Shown: positions 44,471 through 52,743 of the stretch, piece by piece | Layout: each line of letters begins with the position of its first letter | Numbering within the stretch: position 1 is the first letter of the stretch | Assembly: GCA_964629965.1 (NCBI GenBank) | Contig: CAZVRZ010000006.1 | Coordinates: forward strand, 1 to 64,000 | Origin: CAZVRZ01 sp964629965 | GTDB lineage: Bacteria > Chloroflexota > Anaerolineae > Anaerolineales > UBA4823 | DNA: 64,000 nucleotides | Direction of reading: 5' to 3' | Notes under the pieces: model-generated | Databases searched by the model: none | Told to the model about the DNA's origin: nothing | Seen by the model: the letters and a program-made list of their open reading frames with translations, nothing else | Position numbers and translations under genes: made by a program

Positions 44471-44620
44471 ATGGCTTTCAGGAACTTGCGACTTCTGTTA
44501 ATCGTCTTAGGATTGATGATCCTTTTGTGCTCTTTAGCGGCGTTAGCCTACGCTTATTGGCCGGTGGAGGTGCTGCGTGAGCAGGCCCCCCTGTCACCCA
44601 CCCTGTTCGCGCCGCCATGA
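44471..44620 (+). CDS. Small membrane or secreted protein upstream of the receptor-like lipoprotein
   Basis: 49 aa. A hydrophobic segment from about residue 7 to 27 (LLLIVLGLMILLCSLAALAYAY) is followed by WPVEVLREQAPLSPTLFAPP and a stop. Starts about 20 bases after a promoter -10 without an obvious ribosome site, and ends 19 bases before the next gene, so likely co-transcribed with it. Family not recognised; it could also be the signal-anchor end of a once longer protein. Confidence 0.55.
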   Translation: MAFRNLRLLLIVLGLMILLCSLAALAYAYWPVEVLREQAPLSPTLFAPP

Positions 44621-44639
44621 CCTGGGAGCCGGTAGACAC

Positions 44640-46748
44640 GTGAAAAAATATACCCTTCTGTGCATCATCGGACTAGGCATAATGCTCCTGGCAGCCTGCT
44701 CGCAGTCGGTTACGCCACAAGCTGCAAAGCCGCAAGAGACGCAAGCGGCTGAGGTGGAGAAAGAAACCGCCTCCGGCGCAGCCTCGCCAACGCCGGCTGC
44801 GGCCGCAGAAATCCAGGCAACCACTTCCCAGGCTGGGGCTACGCCCAGCCCACAACCAGGTGCAGCGCCTACACAACAGATCGTTGATATCCCTACCACC
44901 ACCACGCAGCCTGTCACGCCGGTGGTGATTATGGAGGAACGCCAGGTTGAGTTGGAATGGCCCTCCAATATGCGCCTGGGTGATTCCGATGTGATCCGCC
45001 TGTCACTGATCCCTTCGAAAGACGGCTACCAGGTGACCACGGACTTTCCAGAACACCAGACAGACGTTACGCAGGTTCAGGTTTCCCGCCCGCCAGGATA
45101 TGAACTCTATGCAGCCGCCCGCCTGAATGGAGTGGGGTTTGAGATCTCACCCTACGATGAACAAGAATTCTTCCTGACAGCAGGTGAAACAGCCTCCTGG
45201 CTCTGGTCACTGCAGCCCAAAACGTCCGGCCAGCAACGCCTGACGGTGACTCTGCTGCTGCGCTGGAAACCTGAGGCAGGCATGGCCGGCGGTCAGCGCG
45301 AATCGATAGCTTACAGCCGCAGCTTGGAGGTGGGCGTTTCATCTTTCTTTGGCATGACGCGCAGCCAGGCAATGGCCGGCGGATTGCTCGGTATGATCCT
45401 GGGCGGCGGTTTCCTGGCAGTGGGCCTGGCAGCCTTTGCAGTTCCATCACCATCGATTTTAAAAACGGTCGCCCCCAACCCAGCCCTGGCAGTGAATACA
45501 CCCCCGGGCCTGGAGCTTTCGCCACAAGAGACTTCGCTGCTGCGCAGCCTGTTCCGGCGCTATGATCAACTGATCATCCAACCCGAGTTTCTTTCGGGCT
45601 ATTCAGGGGCGCGCACTTTCCTGGGCCAACCCATCCGAGGCGACGGGCGCGCGGATGCGCACACGATTGTCAAGATTGGACAGGCAGGAGATATCCGGCG
45701 AGAGTTCGAAAATTACGAGCGCTTCGTGAAGGACACGCTGCCTCCGGTGACAGCGCGCATCCAACATTCCCCGGTGACGGTACGCGGCTCAAGCAAGGCG
45801 GCCCTTCAGTATACATTTATCCATGCCCCCGGACAGGCGCCCATCAGTTTGCGCCAGGCGCTGCAAAAAGACCCGGATCCTGCCCTGATCTACAAGGTTT
45901 TTGAAACCTTCGGTCCCAATTGGTGGATGCAGCGCCGCCCTTACACCTTCCGCCTGTCGCAGGAGTACGACCAGGTGCTGCCCACGCACCTGGTGCTCAA
46001 GCCGGTCAGCGGGCGCGGGCGCATCTTGGATGGGCACACACCGCCCGAAGAGCTGAATCTGAAGGTTGGGGAGACGGTGACCCTGCGCAATTTTCCTGTG
46101 CGCGAAAGCCGCGCCGATGGGCAAAGTCTCTCGCTGTTGGGAGTGGCTTCGGCAGGCAAACCGGCGCTGCGGGTACGCTGGCTGGGCCTGGAAGAACCAA
46201 ACGGCGCCTGCGGCTTCGTCACAGATACTCGCCAAACCCTGCTGCAGGATTTCGTTAAGGATTTCGATCTAGATTACCTGCCCGACCCACTGGTGCTGCT
46301 GCCCAAAATCTTCCATACCCCCTTGAGCGGAACACAAGCCACCATTCACGGCGATCTGAACCTGGAAAATGTGTTACAGGGGCCGGGCGGTTTTGTGTGG
46401 TTGATCGATTTCGCCATGACCCGCGACGGGCACACGCTTTATGATTTCGCCCATTTGAGCGCAGAGGTGATCGCGCACCTGATCGCGCCGAACGTAAGAA
46501 CTCCCACGGCATATATCGACGGCCTGTCCAATTTGCTCAGCGGGAGCAGCACTGTTTACGGCGAATTCTGCCTGCTCTCGGCCCTGCGGGATATCGCCGG
46601 CCGCTGTTTATTCAACCCGGGAGAGATGTGCGAGTTTAACCTGGCTTTATTCATGGCCTGCCTGGGTGCGATGAAGTTTGCCAACCTGGATGAGCATCCC
46701 AAGCACCTGCTGTACCTGACCGCGGCCTACCTTGCCAAGGATTTGTAG
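44640..46748 (+). CDS. Receptor-like lipoprotein with cytosolic APH/kinase-like domain
   Basis: 702 aa from GTG 44640, chosen because it gives a lipoprotein signal (KKYTLLCIIGLGIMLLAACSQ); the longer frame to 44577 would bury it. An Ala/Thr/Pro linker and an outer domain (about 95-235) precede a second membrane helix (about 245-267). The remaining 430 residues have a phosphotransferase look: HGDLNLEN with His570/Asp572/Asn577 as catalytic loop and DFA at 590-592 in place of DFG. So an outside sensor domain is joined through the membrane to a kinase-like enzyme. The phospho-acceptor is unknown. Confidence 0.7.
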   Translation: MKKYTLLCIIGLGIMLLAACSQSVTPQAAKPQETQAAEVEKETASGAASPTPAAAAEIQATTSQAGATPSPQPGAAPTQQIVDIPTTTTQPVTPVVIMEERQVELEWPSNMRLGDSDVIRLSLIPSKDGYQVTTDFPEHQTDVTQVQVSRPPGYELYAAARLNGVGFEISPYDEQEFFLTAGETASWLWSLQPKTSGQQRLTVTLLLRWKPEAGMAGGQRESIAYSRSLEVGVSSFFGMTRSQAMAGGLLGMILGGGFLAVGLAAFAVPSPSILKTVAPNPALAVNTPPGLELSPQETSLLRSLFRRYDQLIIQPEFLSGYSGARTFLGQPIRGDGRADAHTIVKIGQAGDIRREFENYERFVKDTLPPVTARIQHSPVTVRGSSKAALQYTFIHAPGQAPISLRQALQKDPDPALIYKVFETFGPNWWMQRRPYTFRLSQEYDQVLPTHLVLKPVSGRGRILDGHTPPEELNLKVGETVTLRNFPVRESRADGQSLSLLGVASAGKPALRVRWLGLEEPNGACGFVTDTRQTLLQDFVKDFDLDYLPDPLVLLPKIFHTPLSGTQATIHGDLNLENVLQGPGGFVWLIDFAMTRDGHTLYDFAHLSAEVIAHLIAPNVRTPTAYIDGLSNLLSGSSTVYGEFCLLSALRDIAGRCLFNPGEMCEFNLALFMACLGAMKFANLDEHPKHLLYLTAAYLAKDL

Positions 46749-46782
46749 ATCTCGATCGGACACCGGTAAAACTTAATTCTTA

Positions 46783-46838
46783 TTGTCAATTTCTTGTCAA
46801 CTGGATATCAAGCCTGCCAAGGCAACGTAGGTTATCCT
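46783..46838 (+). promoter_or_regulatory. 11-bp phased TTGTCAA array and -10 upstream of the DUF4349 gene
   Basis: TTGTCAA at 46783-46789 and 46794-46800, ATATCAA at 46805-46811, each 11 bases apart, then -10 TATCCT starting 22 bases after the last repeat (46833-46838). No -35. Same layout as the site at 47610. Confidence 0.72.
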
Positions 46839-46894
46839 GTGGTTAAAGCTTGCAGGATATTTTTATTTCTATGGCTTGTGCCAGGAGGTGCCCT

Positions 46895-47518
46895 ATGAAA
46901 ACAACCAAAGCAGTGCTTGCCCTATGTGCCGTACTTATCTTGCTGGCAGCCTGCTCTTCTAAGAATACACCCCAGTTGATCGCCTCTTACCCATCCGAAG
47001 GAAAACCTGCCATCCAGCCATCTTCGCAGTACGTCTATGACGCTTACCTGGAGCTGGAGGTATCCAATTCGGAAAACTCCGCCAGCCGTGCCGAGTCGCT
47101 CGCGCTGCAATATGGCGGCTACCTGGTCAGCTCGCAATCCTGGGAGCAGGACGAGCGCCTGTATATCACCCAGGTATTGGCAGTTCCGGCGGCCCAATTC
47201 GACCTGCTGCACGGCGCCTTGCAGGATCTGGGCAAAGTCAAGAACGATCAAGTCAGTGGTTATTGGACCGGCGATGGATGGAATGTCTACTCACAGATCA
47301 CAGTGAATTTCCGGCCGCGCCCCAGCGCATGGCCAGACTTTCCCAGGCTGGGTTGGAAGCCGGGGCAAACTTTCAGCAATGCGTTCCAGGTTTTCCTGAC
47401 GATCTTTGGCTTCCTGGCTGACATCCTGATCTGGGCAGTGGTGGTGGGCGGGCCATTTGTGCTGATGGCGCTTGGCTTGCGTGCCTTGCTCCGCAAGCTG
47501 CGGGTGATCGGACGCTGA
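46895..47518 (+). CDS. DUF4349-type membrane lipoprotein
   Basis: 207 aa from ATG 46895, which has AGGAGG 6 bases upstream. Lipobox LILLAACSS (Cys about 20), an outer domain with YDAYLELEVSNSENSASRAESLALQYGGYLVSS (the DUF4349 pattern), and a C-terminal membrane helix (about 170-195) with basic tail. Family function unknown, probably envelope related. Under a response-regulator-like promoter shared with the next gene. Confidence 0.82.
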   Translation: MKTTKAVLALCAVLILLAACSSKNTPQLIASYPSEGKPAIQPSSQYVYDAYLELEVSNSENSASRAESLALQYGGYLVSSQSWEQDERLYITQVLAVPAAQFDLLHGALQDLGKVKNDQVSGYWTGDGWNVYSQITVNFRPRPSAWPDFPRLGWKPGQTFSNAFQVFLTIFGFLADILIWAVVVGGPFVLMALGLRALLRKLRVIGR

Positions 47519-47609
47519 GAGAGGGCATTCTTATTCAGACCCGATCATGGCTGGGGCTGTCCCAAGAAGTGCTTTGGGACAGCCCTTACGCGCCAGGCCC
47601 GTTAGCAAT

Positions 47610-47676
47610 TTATCAACGATCTGTCAAATGCTTGTCAAACCGTTGTCAAGCCAAACCGGGCAGGCTTCGTTATACT
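47610..47676 (+). promoter_or_regulatory. 11-bp phased TTGTCAA array and -10 upstream of the VWA lipoprotein gene
   Basis: TTATCAA (47610-47616), CTGTCAA (47621-47627), TTGTCAA (47632-47638), TTGTCAA (47643-47649): four heptads exactly 11 bases apart. -10 TATACT (47671-47676) starts 22 bases after the last, identical to the spacing at 46783. No -35, as in activator-dependent promoters. Confidence 0.8.
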
Positions 47677-47708
47677 GTTAGCAAGAGATACGAAAGGAGA
47701 ATGCCCAA

Positions 47709-49349
47709 ATGAATACCCAAAAGTTTTTCGTGATTTTGATCGTTTTTTCTACACTGCTTTCCGCCTGTTCCGCCGGGGTTACCCAATCCAGCCCCATTCT
47801 CGGTCAACCGAAGGAAGAAGTTCAGGTGGTAGTCGAGAAAGAGGCGCAATCCCAGAATCAACCTCAGCCACAGGAAGCCTTCCAGGCACAGCCCACCCAG
47901 GCGCCACTGATTGCCGCCGCGCCTGCCACGAACGCTGCCTGGCCCACCCAGGCAGCCGCAGAAACCTTCCCCGGCGCAGTTCCCACCCCGGCAGATAATT
48001 ATTTCCAGGGTTATGGCGTCAATCCCTTTGTGGATGCCCTGGAAGATCACCTTTCCACCTTCTCCCTGGATGTGGACACGGCTTCCTACAGCGTTATGCG
48101 CCGCTACCTGATGGATGGGAACTTGCCGCCTGCAGATGCGGTGCGAGTGGAAGAATTCGTCAACTACTTCGACCAGGGATACCCCACCCCGCCAGAGATC
48201 GCCTTTGGTGTGTATGCCGATGGTGCGCCATCACCGTTCGATAACCCAGGCGTTTACCTGGTGCGCTTCGGTATCCAGGGTTACCAGGTTCCAGAATGGC
48301 AGCGCCAGCCAGCCTCGTTGACTTTCGTGATCGATGTCTCAGGGTCAATGAGCCGGGAAAACCGCCTGGAACTGGTCAAGCAGTCGCTTAACTTGCTGGT
48401 TGACCGCCTGCGCCCTGATGATACAGTAGCCATCGTGGTTTATGGCACAACGGCCCGGGTGGTGCTCTACCCCACCAATGGCTCCGATCGCAGCACGATC
48501 TTGAACGCCATCTACAGCCTGCAGCCCGAGGGTTCGACCAACGCCGAGGCCGGCCTTCTGCTGGGGTATGAAATCGCCGCCAGAGCCTACCGCTCCAATG
48601 CTAATAATCGCTTGATCCTGTGCTCAGACGGCGTGGCCAACGTGGGCGCCACCAGCCCGGATGAAATTCTGGCCAAGGTACGCGGTTACGTGGAAGAAGG
48701 TCTTTACCTCACTACCGTAGGATTTGGCATGGGAAATTTCAATGACGCCCTGATGGAGCAGTTGGCAGACAACGGCAACGGCAACTACGCTTACGTCGAC
48801 TCGCTCGAAGAGGCGCAGAGCTTATTCGTGGATAACCTGACATCCACTTTGCAAGTGATCGCCTTGAACGCCAAGGTACAGATCGATTTCAATGCGGATG
48901 TCATCTCTCACTATCGCCTGCTCGGGTACGAAAATCGGGACGTAGCCGACCAGGATTTCCGCAACGATGCGGTGGATGCAGGCGAGATCGGAGCAGGTCA
49001 CAGCGCCACAGCCATTTACGCAGTTGTTCTGAAACAAGGCACCCAAGGACGCATTGCCACCGTGCAGCTGCGCTGGGAAGACCCACAGACTCACGAGGTG
49101 CAGGAGATCAACGGCAACTTCAACAGTTGGGATTTGGCAGAGCGTTTCGACCAATCGACGCCACGGTACCAGTTGGCAGTCCTGGCGGCCCAATACGCCG
49201 ATGTGCTGCGCAACAGCCCCTGGGCATCGCGGACCACGTTCGGGCAGCTTTACAATATGGCTCAGCCGCTGCGTTACTCTCTGCCCGAAGACCCGGCAGT
49301 CGGCGAATTTGTGGACCTGATGATGCGCGCCAGCCAGATCAAACCATAA
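47709..49349 (+). CDS. Surface lipoprotein with von Willebrand A domain (YfbK-like)
   Basis: 546 aa. Lipobox LLSACSA (Cys about 19), a Gln/Pro/Ala-rich linker, a YfbK-type N-terminal domain (NPFVDALEDHLSTFSLDVDTASYSV), a VWA domain with MIDAS DVSGSMS (about 208-213) and a C-terminal DUF3520-like part. Such proteins bind divalent metal and mediate protein contacts on the outer face. GAAAGGAG about 10 bases before ATG. Promoter has the phased TTGTCAA array. Confidence 0.92.
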   Translation: MNTQKFFVILIVFSTLLSACSAGVTQSSPILGQPKEEVQVVVEKEAQSQNQPQPQEAFQAQPTQAPLIAAAPATNAAWPTQAAAETFPGAVPTPADNYFQGYGVNPFVDALEDHLSTFSLDVDTASYSVMRRYLMDGNLPPADAVRVEEFVNYFDQGYPTPPEIAFGVYADGAPSPFDNPGVYLVRFGIQGYQVPEWQRQPASLTFVIDVSGSMSRENRLELVKQSLNLLVDRLRPDDTVAIVVYGTTARVVLYPTNGSDRSTILNAIYSLQPEGSTNAEAGLLLGYEIAARAYRSNANNRLILCSDGVANVGATSPDEILAKVRGYVEEGLYLTTVGFGMGNFNDALMEQLADNGNGNYAYVDSLEEAQSLFVDNLTSTLQVIALNAKVQIDFNADVISHYRLLGYENRDVADQDFRNDAVDAGEIGAGHSATAIYAVVLKQGTQGRIATVQLRWEDPQTHEVQEINGNFNSWDLAERFDQSTPRYQLAVLAAQYADVLRNSPWASRTTFGQLYNMAQPLRYSLPEDPAVGEFVDLMMRASQIKP

Positions 49350-49590
49350 GGCGAAGCTGTACCCCGACAAATGTCATGGCGCGGACATGACAAATGACAC
49401 GTGAATTCGGATGTGCACAATGCTAAGATGCTAATAACAATTAAATACGCCGGAACAATATATCCGTACTGGCAATCACTAGCTATACGCTAGAACGTGT
49501 GAAAAACCACACAAAAAAGCCAGATAACTCCAGCTTATACGACTGGTAGGAAATTGTTCCGGCGGAACTTTTTAAAATGGTCATTCCGAT
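49350..49590. other. Intergenic region before tRNA-Val
   Basis: No protein gene. TGTCATG (49372-49378) and CATGACA (49386-49392) form a 7-bp hairpin soon after the VWA stop, a possible terminator. A 12-bp inverted repeat enclosing small hairpins lies at 49448-49564 and is listed separately. Confidence 0.5.
49448..49564. ncRNA. Candidate structured RNA or mini-element bounded by 12-bp inverted repeat
   Basis: CGCCGGAACAAT (49448-49459) pairs perfectly with ATTGTTCCGGCG (49553-49564). Inside are CTGGC/GCCAG (49469-49473 with 49519-49523), CTAGC-TATAC-GCTAG (49479-49493), GTGTG/CACAC (49497-49512) and CCAG/CTGG (49530-49546), plus two A-rich single strands: a branched fold. No ORF. No target-site duplication is seen at its ends. 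Strand unknown. Confidence 0.4.
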
Positions 49591-49591
49591 C

Positions 49592-49620
49592 TTGCCTTTT
49601 TAGCCCGCTGTGTGTATAAT
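49592..49620 (+). promoter_or_regulatory. tRNA-Val promoter
   Basis: -35 TTGCCT (49592-49597), 17-base spacer, -10 TATAAT (49615-49620), 10 bases before the tRNA 5' end. Confidence 0.8.
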
Positions 49621-49630
49621 GCGTGGGCGC

Positions 49631-49704
49631 GGGTGGATAGCTCAGTTGGTTAGAGCATTGCGTTGACATCGCAAAGGTCGTAGGTTCGAGCCCTATTCCA
49701 CCCA
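49631..49704 (+). tRNA. tRNA-Val (anticodon GAC)
   Basis: 74 bases. Acceptor GGGTGGA (49631-49637) pairs with TCCACCC (49697-49703); D arm TAGCTCAGTTGG; anticodon stem TTGCG/CGCAA around loop TTGACAT with anticodon GAC (49665-49667); T arm with GGTTCGAGCC. CCA is not encoded. Confidence 0.96.
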
Positions 49705-49707
49705 CTC

Positions 49708-49735
49708 AAAAAGCCAGGGATTGTCTGGCTTTTTT
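49708..49735 (+). terminator. Rho-independent terminator of tRNA-Val
   Basis: AAAAAGCCAG (49708-49717), 7-base loop, CTGGCTTTTT (49725-49734) with T run. Confidence 0.9.
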
Positions 49736-49784
49736 GTTTCTTTCACCAGGTAAATAGAAGAAATGCAAGCGGTATAATCATAGC

Positions 49785-51188
49785 ATGAACAACCAACTTC
49801 GTATCCTGGTTATTGTCATTGTGAGTGTGCTTATTGTGGCGGCCGCGACTGCTGCCTTCCTGACATCGGCACCGCGAGTAGAAATGAGCGCACCTGCGCC
49901 AGGAAGCCTGGATGTCCCTGCCGGGTCGCCGGTGCGCCTGGCTTTCTCGTGCGCCATGCAGACCGAGTCGGTTATTGAGCGGATCTCGTTCGAGCCAGAA
50001 CGCAGTGGCAGCTTCACCTGGGAAGGAAATACACTGATCTTTACACCGGATCGTTTTTGGCCCAGCGGCGAACGTGTGACGGTGAGCATCAGGGCAGGCG
50101 CCCGTCGGGCAGGGTGGTTGGGTCAGCCACTGCTGCGCTCTGCGCGCTGGGATTTTGTGATTGGGCAAACACTGCTGGCGTATTTGTGGCCCGCCAACAA
50201 TTCGGCAGATATCTATGGCCTTGACCCGCTTACCGGGGATGTGCGCCGGTTCACCGAGATGGGAAATGTACTCGATTTTAGCCTGAACAAAGATGGCAGC
50301 ATGATCCTGTTCAGCGCCAGAAATAACCAGGGAGGCAGTAATTTGTTCACGCTGGAGCGCGCCCAAGCCGGCTCTAGCCCGCAAACGATCATTGAACCCC
50401 TCTTACTAATAGACTGCCAGGAAGATGCCTGCCGTAACCCACAATTATCAGCCGATGGCAAACTGCTAGCTTTCGAAAGCATGCCGCTGAAGATACAACC
50501 AGGCCAGCCGCAGGTACAGGTGTGGCTGTACGATCTTGCAGCCAGCCAGATCAAACCGGCCGGCGCCGCAGATCACAGCACGCGTATGCCTGGCTGGTCT
50601 GCAAATAACTGGTTAGCGTTCTATGATGATACCGAGCAAGGATTTGTTCTGTACGAACCTGCCCAAGAACAGCGCCTGTGGCTGCCGAACCAAACCGGCG
50701 TGGCAGGAAGCTGGCAGCCACAAGGCACATCCTTCGTGGTTCCCGAAATTCTGGTGGAGACGGTTGGACAGCTCGAGGAACGGACGTACAGCCACCTGTT
50801 CCGTTATGACTTGGCAACCAGCCATGAAGGAAGTATCGCACCAGTGGATCTGACTCGCGAGGCCAACCTGGAAGACGCCGTGCCGGTTTACTCTCCAGAT
50901 GGCAAGAGCATCGCTTTTGCTCGTAAGTATGTGTATCATGAGCTTTGGACGCCGGGCCGGCAGTTGTGGATCATGCAGGTCGATGGCAGCCAGCCCACTC
51001 AGCTAACCCACGAGCCTTTTTATAACTATCACGATTTTTCCTGGAGCACGGATGGGCGACAGATCGCCATCGTTCGTTCTAACATGAACAATTTTACCGA
51101 CCCACCCGAGCTGTGGTTAATGAACGCGAATGGAAGCAATGCTATTCAACTGGTAATCGGAGGTTATGCACCCGAATGGATGCCATGA
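49785..51188 (+). CDS. Membrane-anchored Ig-like/beta-propeller protein
   Basis: 467 aa. Uncleaved or cleaved N-terminal helix (5-28), an Ig-like Big_5 domain (about 35-125: SAPAPGSLDVPAGSPVRLAFS...NTLIFTPDRFWPSGERVTV), then PD40/TolB-type propeller blades (LNKDGSMILFSA, LSADGKLLAFES, YSPDGKSIAFARK, WSTDGRQIAIVRS). Extracytoplasmic binding protein of unknown ligand. Translationally coupled to the redoxin downstream (overlapping stop/start). Confidence 0.86.
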   Translation: MNNQLRILVIVIVSVLIVAAATAAFLTSAPRVEMSAPAPGSLDVPAGSPVRLAFSCAMQTESVIERISFEPERSGSFTWEGNTLIFTPDRFWPSGERVTVSIRAGARRAGWLGQPLLRSARWDFVIGQTLLAYLWPANNSADIYGLDPLTGDVRRFTEMGNVLDFSLNKDGSMILFSARNNQGGSNLFTLERAQAGSSPQTIIEPLLLIDCQEDACRNPQLSADGKLLAFESMPLKIQPGQPQVQVWLYDLAASQIKPAGAADHSTRMPGWSANNWLAFYDDTEQGFVLYEPAQEQRLWLPNQTGVAGSWQPQGTSFVVPEILVETVGQLEERTYSHLFRYDLATSHEGSIAPVDLTREANLEDAVPVYSPDGKSIAFARKYVYHELWTPGRQLWIMQVDGSQPTQLTHEPFYNYHDFSWSTDGRQIAIVRSNMNNFTDPPELWLMNANGSNAIQLVIGGYAPEWMP

Positions 51189-51688
51189 TCGTCATCGGGA
51201 AGCCTGCGCCTGATTTTACATTGGCAGATTTGAAGGGTGGGCAGCATTCACTCTCTGGCTGCCGGGGAAAGATTGTGATCCTCAGCTTCTGGTCGGCAGA
51301 ATGCGCCTGGGCAGAAAGCGCCGACCAGGCGCCTGAGACGATGCCGGCAGACTGGCAGGGAAGGGTTACCCGGCTTACAATCGCCTGCAACCGGGATGAG
51401 CCACGTGAATTATTGCGCCAGGTGGCGCAGGAGCGCCGCCTGGCGCCGCTTTTGCTCGATCCCGGGCAACAGGTTGTTCACTTATACCAGGTGCAAACGA
51501 CACCTCACTTCTTTGTCATCGATGCAGACGGGATACTGCGGTATCGAGGCGCAGGCGATAACCGGACTTTCCGCCAGCGTATTCCGACGAGGAATTATCT
51601 CTACGAGGCGATCGAAGCACTCTTGACAGGAAAAGATCCTGAGATCACTGAAACGCCTGCTTATGGCTGCGCCATTGTTCAGTATTGA
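51176..51688 (+). CDS. Thioredoxin-fold redoxin lacking the resolving Cys
   Basis: 170 aa from ATG 51176 (GGAGG 12 bases upstream); ATG 51185, overlapping the previous stop as ATGA, is an alternative. AhpC/TSA-like opening PAPDFTLADLKGGQHSL, then ILSFWSAECAWAESAD: Cys43 is kept but the CxxC partner is Ala, and cis-Pro follows in QTTPHFFVIDADG. More likely a peroxidase-like or monothiol protein than a disulfide oxidoreductase. No signal peptide, so probably cytosolic. Confidence 0.8.
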   Translation: MDAMIVIGKPAPDFTLADLKGGQHSLSGCRGKIVILSFWSAECAWAESADQAPETMPADWQGRVTRLTIACNRDEPRELLRQVAQERRLAPLLLDPGQQVVHLYQVQTTPHFFVIDADGILRYRGAGDNRTFRQRIPTRNYLYEAIEALLTGKDPEITETPAYGCAIVQY

Positions 51689-51886
51689 CGGGGAACTTCT
51701 CTGCCATCAAAAACGTCTATCCCAAGAACAGGCTAAGGACTTGAAAACGGCCAAAGGCTATCAGATGAAATCTGGTGTTTCCACAAGTCTCAAAAAATGG
51801 GGTAGAATTGATCATCAAGAAAATGCCCGGTTATGGGCAACCAATTTTTCTGGCAGGTAAATTCCTGCCCGCCATTTGAGGAACCT

Positions 51887-52642
51887 ATGAGCGACAAAGA
51901 ATCTGCAAAAAATGTGATAGATGCCTACCAACGCAGGCAGCAAAGATCACAGCGAGCACCCATTATGCTGGCAATCGCTGCGTTCTTGCTAATCGTCGGC
52001 GCCGCAGTGATCATATTTTGGGTCATGGGAAATGACAAGCCATTCCTAGGCATCCTGGCGACACAGACTTCAACCCCCACCATCACCGCAACCGCGACTG
52101 CCACCGCCACCAACACTGCTACGCCAACCAACACGGCTACAGAACTGCCACCCACAGATACACCCACCGTAACAGCCACAGCCACACCCTCGGGCCCTTC
52201 GATATATGTGGTTGCCGAGAACGACAACCTGAGTTCTATTGCTGCGAAATTCAATACGGACCTGGCGACGCTGCTGGCGCTCAACCCGCAAATTGACCCC
52301 AAAACGTTGATTATCCGCCTGGGAGACCAGGTCATCATCCCAGCGCCCAATACACAACTGCCAACAGCAACACCAGTACCACCTGACCTGGCCAGGGGTA
52401 CGATCATCGAGTATGTCATCGTACCTGGTGACACATTGGAGGCATTGGCGTTGAGCTTCAACAGCACCCTGGATGCCATCCTCACTGCCAACAAGGAAAT
52501 TGAAAATGCAAATGACATCCGAGTTGGCGATATCATCAAAATTCCCGTCAACCTGGTCACCCCGGTACCCACGGCAACGCAAGGCACGATATTGCCAACC
52601 ATCGCTGCACCTGACGCGGCTACGGCTACCCCCCAACCATAG
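51887..52642 (+). CDS. Membrane-anchored protein with two LysM domains
   Basis: 251 aa from ATG 51887 (GAGGA 6 bases before). Short cytosolic tail, one membrane helix (about 27-48), a long Thr/Ala/Pro linker (60-105), two LysM motifs (YVVAENDNLSSIAAKFNTDL and YVIVPGDTLEALALSFNSTL) and a low-complexity end. Holds peptidoglycan from the membrane side. Ends 13 bases before a strong terminator. Confidence 0.9.
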   Translation: MSDKESAKNVIDAYQRRQQRSQRAPIMLAIAAFLLIVGAAVIIFWVMGNDKPFLGILATQTSTPTITATATATATNTATPTNTATELPPTDTPTVTATATPSGPSIYVVAENDNLSSIAAKFNTDLATLLALNPQIDPKTLIIRLGDQVIIPAPNTQLPTATPVPPDLARGTIIEYVIVPGDTLEALALSFNSTLDAILTANKEIENANDIRVGDIIKIPVNLVTPVPTATQGTILPTIAAPDAATATPQP

Positions 52643-52655
52643 GTTTGGTTTACTG

Positions 52656-52692
52656 ATCACCCTCTCCAGAAAATGCTTCTGGAGAGGGTGAT
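52656..52692 (+). terminator. Terminator after the LysM gene
   Basis: Perfect 16-bp stem (52656-52671 with 52677-52692; CACCCTCTCCAG core) and a 5-base loop AATGC. T run weak (ATTTAAT), so could act in both directions. Confidence 0.8.
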
Positions 52693-52743
52693 ATTTAATC
52701 TACTAAGGGTTCTTATTGTGGAGCAGCCTGCTGCTCAGCAAAC

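Noticed and set aside
44577..44639. Longer N-terminus of the receptor-like lipoprotein
   Set aside because: It overlaps the 49-aa ORF and would hide an otherwise clean lipoprotein signal starting at GTG 44640.
52060..52200. ACC/ACA/GCC-rich low-complexity stretch as a possible satellite
   Set aside because: It is the Thr/Ala/Pro linker of a LysM protein; codons vary and no fixed repeat unit is kept.
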